Shown piece by piece: positions 14,687 through 16,153 of a stretch of DNA of 16,153 nt (positions are counted from its first letter, which is position 1; each line of letters begins with the position of its first letter). The notes beneath the pieces were generated by a model. The model saw only the letters and a list, made by a program, of their open reading frames with translations. It made no database searches and had not been told where the DNA came from. A program made the position numbers and the translations under genes. Source of the stretch: an uncultured Sulfitobacter sp. (GTDB taxonomy: Bacteria; Pseudomonadota; Alphaproteobacteria; Rhodobacterales; Rhodobacteraceae); NCBI GenBank assembly GCA_937923365.1, contig CALAIJ010000174.1, forward strand, positions 1-16,153. The letters run 5' to 3'.

Positions 14687-15588
14687 GGCTTTCGCTGGGT
14701 AGTATCCGCGCCGTCTTTACGGGCGACAAAGAGGCCGACAAGGTTGTCCCGCCATCAGGCTTTACGGCCCAACTGACGCTGTTCGCGGCCGCTGCAATGG
14801 CGTTTCTTGCGGTGTTTGCGCTGGCGCTGTCCCTTGCCGCTGGCCGTCTGGCCCAAAGTTGGGGCGAGGAGCTGGCCCGTTCCGCAACCATCCGCATCGT
14901 GGCCCCTCTGGACCAGCGACAGGTGCAGACCGATGGCGCCCTGCGCATTCTGGAGACGACACGCGGTGTCGCATCGGCCCGTGCGCTGACGGACGCGGAA
15001 CAACAGGCCCTGCTGGCCCCGTGGTTCGGCCCTGATCTGGCGCTTAGCGATTTGCCTGTGCCCCGGCTGATCGAAGTGACCGAAACGGCCGAGGGCATTG
15101 ATGCCGCTGGCCTGCGCCTGCGCCTTGCCGCAGAGGTGCCCGGTGCCGTGCTTGACGATCATGCACGCTGGCGCGCGCCCTTGGTCAAGGCGGCCTCGCG
15201 CCTGCGCCTGCTGGGTTGGGTCGCAATTGTGCTGATCACCGCAGCGGTGGCCGCCATGATCACGCTGGCCGCCCAAGCCGCCCTTGCCGCGAACGGGCAG
15301 GTCATTCGCGTGCTGCGGCTGGTGGGCGCTACGGATGACTACATTGCCACCGCCTTTGTGCGCCGCTTTACCCTGCGCGCCTTGGGCGGCGCGGGCGTTG
15401 GCATGGTGCTGGGGATGCTTACGGTCTTGCTGCTGCCATCGGCGGGGGATGCGGGCAATTTCCTGACGGGACTTGGCTTTCAAGGCTGGCATTGGGTGCT
15501 GCCGCTGCTTATCCCCGTTTTGGCAGGGGCCGTGGCCTTTGCCGCCACAGGTGCCGCCGCACGGCGCACATTGCAGGAGCTGACGTAA
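14683..15588 (+). CDS. ftsX: Cell-division protein FtsX
   Basis: This 301-residue inner-membrane partner of FtsE has the expected layout: a cytoplasmic N-terminal tail, a first span at about 30-53, a periplasmic domain of about 120 residues (55-174) that in other bacteria contacts hydrolase activators such as LytM-type proteins, then three spans at about 175-197, 231-252 and 269-291. The segment between the second and third spans (VIRVLRLVGATDDYIA) is the family's conserved cytoplasmic loop, thought to contact FtsE. The start is a GTG overlapping the ftsE stop. Its TAA stop shares one base with the following plsC start (TAATG, 15586-15590), indicating coupling of all three genes. Confidence 0.92.
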   Translation: MRLSLGSIRAVFTGDKEADKVVPPSGFTAQLTLFAAAAMAFLAVFALALSLAAGRLAQSWGEELARSATIRIVAPLDQRQVQTDGALRILETTRGVASARALTDAEQQALLAPWFGPDLALSDLPVPRLIEVTETAEGIDAAGLRLRLAAEVPGAVLDDHARWRAPLVKAASRLRLLGWVAIVLITAAVAAMITLAAQAALAANGQVIRVLRLVGATDDYIATAFVRRFTLRALGGAGVGMVLGMLTVLLLPSAGDAGNFLTGLGFQGWHWVLPLLIPVLAGAVAFAATGAAARRTLQELT

Positions 15589-16153
15589 TGTTTCAGTGGA
15601 TACGGTCGATCCTTTATGTGGTGCAGGCCACCGTCATGATGCCCGTCATCGGGTTGATCTATGCGCCTTGGGCGATGTTCTCGATGAACGGGGCCTATGC
15701 CGCCTGCAAGGGCTATTCACGCTGGTGCATGTGGACGGCAAGCTGGCTGATCGGGCTCAAATGCGAGGTGCGTGGAGAGGTCCCTCAGGGCGAGGTGCTG
15801 ATTGCGGCCAAGCACCAGTCTTTCCTTGATATCATGATGATCTTTACGGCTTTGCCGCGGGCCAAGTTTATCATGAAACGGCAGATCCTGATGATGCCCG
15901 TCATCGGTCAATATGCCAAACGTATGAACATGGTGGCGGTTGATCGTGGCAAACGGGGCGTAGCGATCACCAAGATGCTGGCGGACGTGAAGTCGGGCAG
16001 GATCGCGGGCGGACAGTTGATTATCTATTCCCAAGGCACCCGCGTGGCCCCCGGTGTCAAAGCGCCCTACAAAGCGGGCACCGCAGCGCTTTACGAGCAG
16101 ATGGAGCAGGTCTGCATTCCCGTCGCCACCAACGTCGGGCATTTCTGGCCGCG
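15588..16153 (+). CDS. plsC: 1-acyl-sn-glycerol-3-phosphate acyltransferase, 5' part
   Basis: The frame starts at the ATG 15588 and remains open to the window edge, so the 3' end is missing (188 complete codons seen). It acylates lysophosphatidic acid to phosphatidic acid at the inner membrane. An N-terminal hydrophobic segment (about 8-32) anchors it. The catalytic HX4D motif is present as KHQSFLD at about 75-81, followed by KFIMKRQILMMPVIG and VAVDR, the usual second block. The third block reads YSQGTR where the classical PlsC motif is FPEGTR, so the Glu is replaced by Gln and the Pro by Ser. Co-translation with ftsE and ftsX is indicated by the one-base overlap with the ftsX stop. Confidence 0.9.
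   Translation, partial: MFQWIRSILYVVQATVMMPVIGLIYAPWAMFSMNGAYAACKGYSRWCMWTASWLIGLKCEVRGEVPQGEVLIAAKHQSFLDIMMIFTALPRAKFIMKRQILMMPVIGQYAKRMNMVAVDRGKRGVAITKMLADVKSGRIAGGQLIIYSQGTRVAPGVKAPYKAGTAALYEQMEQVCIPVATNVGHFWP

Overview
The window looks like core chromosome of an alphaproteobacterium in the Rhodobacterales, most likely the Roseobacter group. Supporting signs are the argH / small lipoprotein / lysA order, a DUF4175 (TIGR02302) protein, a Rhodobacteraceae-style Hint_2 protein, a zinc-ribbon gene divergent from ftsE-ftsX-plsC, high GC with many GTG starts, and Entner-Doudoroff sugar metabolism. Genus cannot be fixed from the sequence alone. I see no phage, insertion sequence, CRISPR array, tRNA or rRNA. 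Both ends cut through genes.

Layout. (1) 2-433: 3' part of a DUF2461 gene, convergent with a BadF/BcrA-type sugar kinase (430-1302, minus). (2) 1303-1547: divergent control region with a perfect 14-bp LacI-type palindrome over the likely -10 box of the next operon. (3) 1548-5051: gap-edd-eda, an Entner-Doudoroff operon. (4) 5052-5307: AT-richer spacer with a perfect TTAA-N7-TTAA (CtrA-type) site, two inverted repeats and a promoter candidate, leading to an orphan Hint-domain protein (5308-6375). (5) tlpA-like thioredoxin (6372-6941, minus), divergent from argH across only 24 bp. (6) 6966-12980: argH, two tiny lipoproteins, a DUF2834 membrane protein, lysA and the DUF4175 gene; the front half is joined by ATGA overlaps or zero spacing. 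(7) 13008-13847 minus: zinc-ribbon, single-membrane-span protein resembling the Caulobacter polarity factor ZitP, divergent from ftsE-ftsX-plsC (14009 to the window end).

How the genes work together. gap, edd and eda turn 6-phosphogluconate into pyruvate and carry the glyceraldehyde 3-phosphate onward, and a sugar kinase sits beside them. argH and lysA are the last steps of arginine and lysine synthesis; the first small lipoprotein between them has the position and part of the motif of LptM, the LPS-translocon maturation lipoprotein. ftsE and ftsX are translationally coupled and followed by plsC, tying division-site cell-wall hydrolysis to phospholipid synthesis.

No complete undescribed system is evident. 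The best leads are the cell-cycle-type (CtrA) motifs at two control regions, the LptM-like lipoprotein pair, the orphan Hint protein and the conserved DUF4175 protein of unknown role.
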